Assembly (NCBI RefSeq): GCF_030825785.1
Contig: NZ_JAPJPG010000041.1
Coordinates: 1 to 14,132, forward strand
Source of the DNA: Anaerococcus sp.
Lineage (GTDB): Bacteria > Bacillota > Clostridia > Tissierellales > Peptoniphilaceae
Direction of reading: 5' to 3'
DNA length: 14,132 bases
Made by a program: the position numbers and the translations under genes. Below, piece by piece: positions 13,936 through 14,132 of the stretch (position 1 is its first letter; each line of letters begins with the position of its first letter). The notes under the pieces were generated by a model, which did not search any database, had not been told where the DNA came from, and saw only the letters and a program-made list of their open reading frames with translations.

Positions 13936-14132
13936 ATGATAGATATAATCCTCATTTTGATAACAATAACATTTGTTGTGATTACTGCTTACTAAGCTGA
14001 TAAAAATAAGCATAAAAGCAATAAGAGCTTTTCATACAAACTATCAAAATTTATTGCAAACACATTAAATTTCGTTACTTTTTTAGATACTAAAGACGTT
14101 AATAATATAATTGATGATATAGAAGATAAAAA
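13936..14132 (+). pseudogene. Small membrane-anchored protein gene interrupted by a stop codon (partial)
   Basis: ATG 13936 has AAAAGGA about 8 nt upstream and begins a 19-residue hydrophobic segment (MIDIILILITITFVVITAY) ended by TAA at 13993-13995. The same frame then stays open for 45 codons to the window edge, starting ADKNKHKSNKSFSYKLSKF. A single membrane helix followed at once by a Lys/His-rich stretch is the normal shape of an anchored protein, so the TAA most likely breaks one older gene (one base from CAA, AAA or GAA). No start codon follows the stop. Alternatives are a genuine 19-residue membrane peptide or a sequencing error. The family is not recognised. Confidence 0.55.

Noticed and set aside
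1..14132. CRISPR arrays, tRNA genes, insertion sequences, phage genes or a defence cluster.
   Set aside because: No spaced repeats, cloverleaf-like sequences, transposase motifs or nuclease/helicase sets are visible on either strand.

Overview
The window looks like a piece of the chromosome of a low-GC Gram-positive anaerobe. The evidence is AT-rich DNA, strong AGGAGG-type ribosome binding sites, lipoprotein signals and U-tract terminators. The gene content and the 5' end of the 16S rRNA gene suggest an Anaerococcus/Peptoniphilus-like member of the Clostridia, but the genus is an inference and was not tested by any search.

Layout. (1) Bases 1-565 hold the 5' end of a 16S rRNA gene on the minus strand, its leader, and three tandem promoters of nearly identical design. 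(2) Bases 566-838 hold only the last ~90 codons of a BCCT-family (betaine/choline/carnitine) transporter; the rest of that gene is absent and rRNA promoter DNA sits where it should be. (3) A radical SAM gene (minus) and a hemerythrin-domain gene (plus) diverge from a short promoter region. (4) Bases 2421-7496, minus strand, hold a glycerophosphodiester phosphodiesterase gene followed by a complete ABC importer: lipoprotein binding protein, two permeases and ATPase. The order is ugpQ-ugpB-ugpA-ugpE-ugpC-like. The binding protein keeps the UgpB landmarks, so the likely substrates are glycerol-3-phosphate or glycerophosphodiesters, with the phosphodiesterase releasing glycerol-3-phosphate inside the cell. 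Two different perfect inverted repeats sit just upstream of the phosphodiesterase and binding-protein genes and are candidate operators. (5) Bases 7603-9240 hold a UbiB/AarF-family atypical kinase with its own terminator. (6) Bases 9350-13767, minus strand, hold an apparent four-gene operon: a divergent glycerate-kinase-family protein, a rhomboid protease, an unrecognised lipoprotein and oligoendopeptidase F. It ends in a strong terminator. (7) At the right edge a plus-strand ORF with a membrane anchor is cut by an in-frame TAA.

Most of the window is ordinary housekeeping or accessory metabolism. The parts most worth a second look are the two palindromes and the 11-bp-spaced repeats around the glycerophosphodiester operon, the eroded motifs of the glycerate-kinase-like protein, the interrupted ORF at the right end, and the rRNA-promoter/BCCT junction. 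I see no CRISPR array, tRNA, insertion sequence or prophage gene, and nothing that clearly amounts to a new system.
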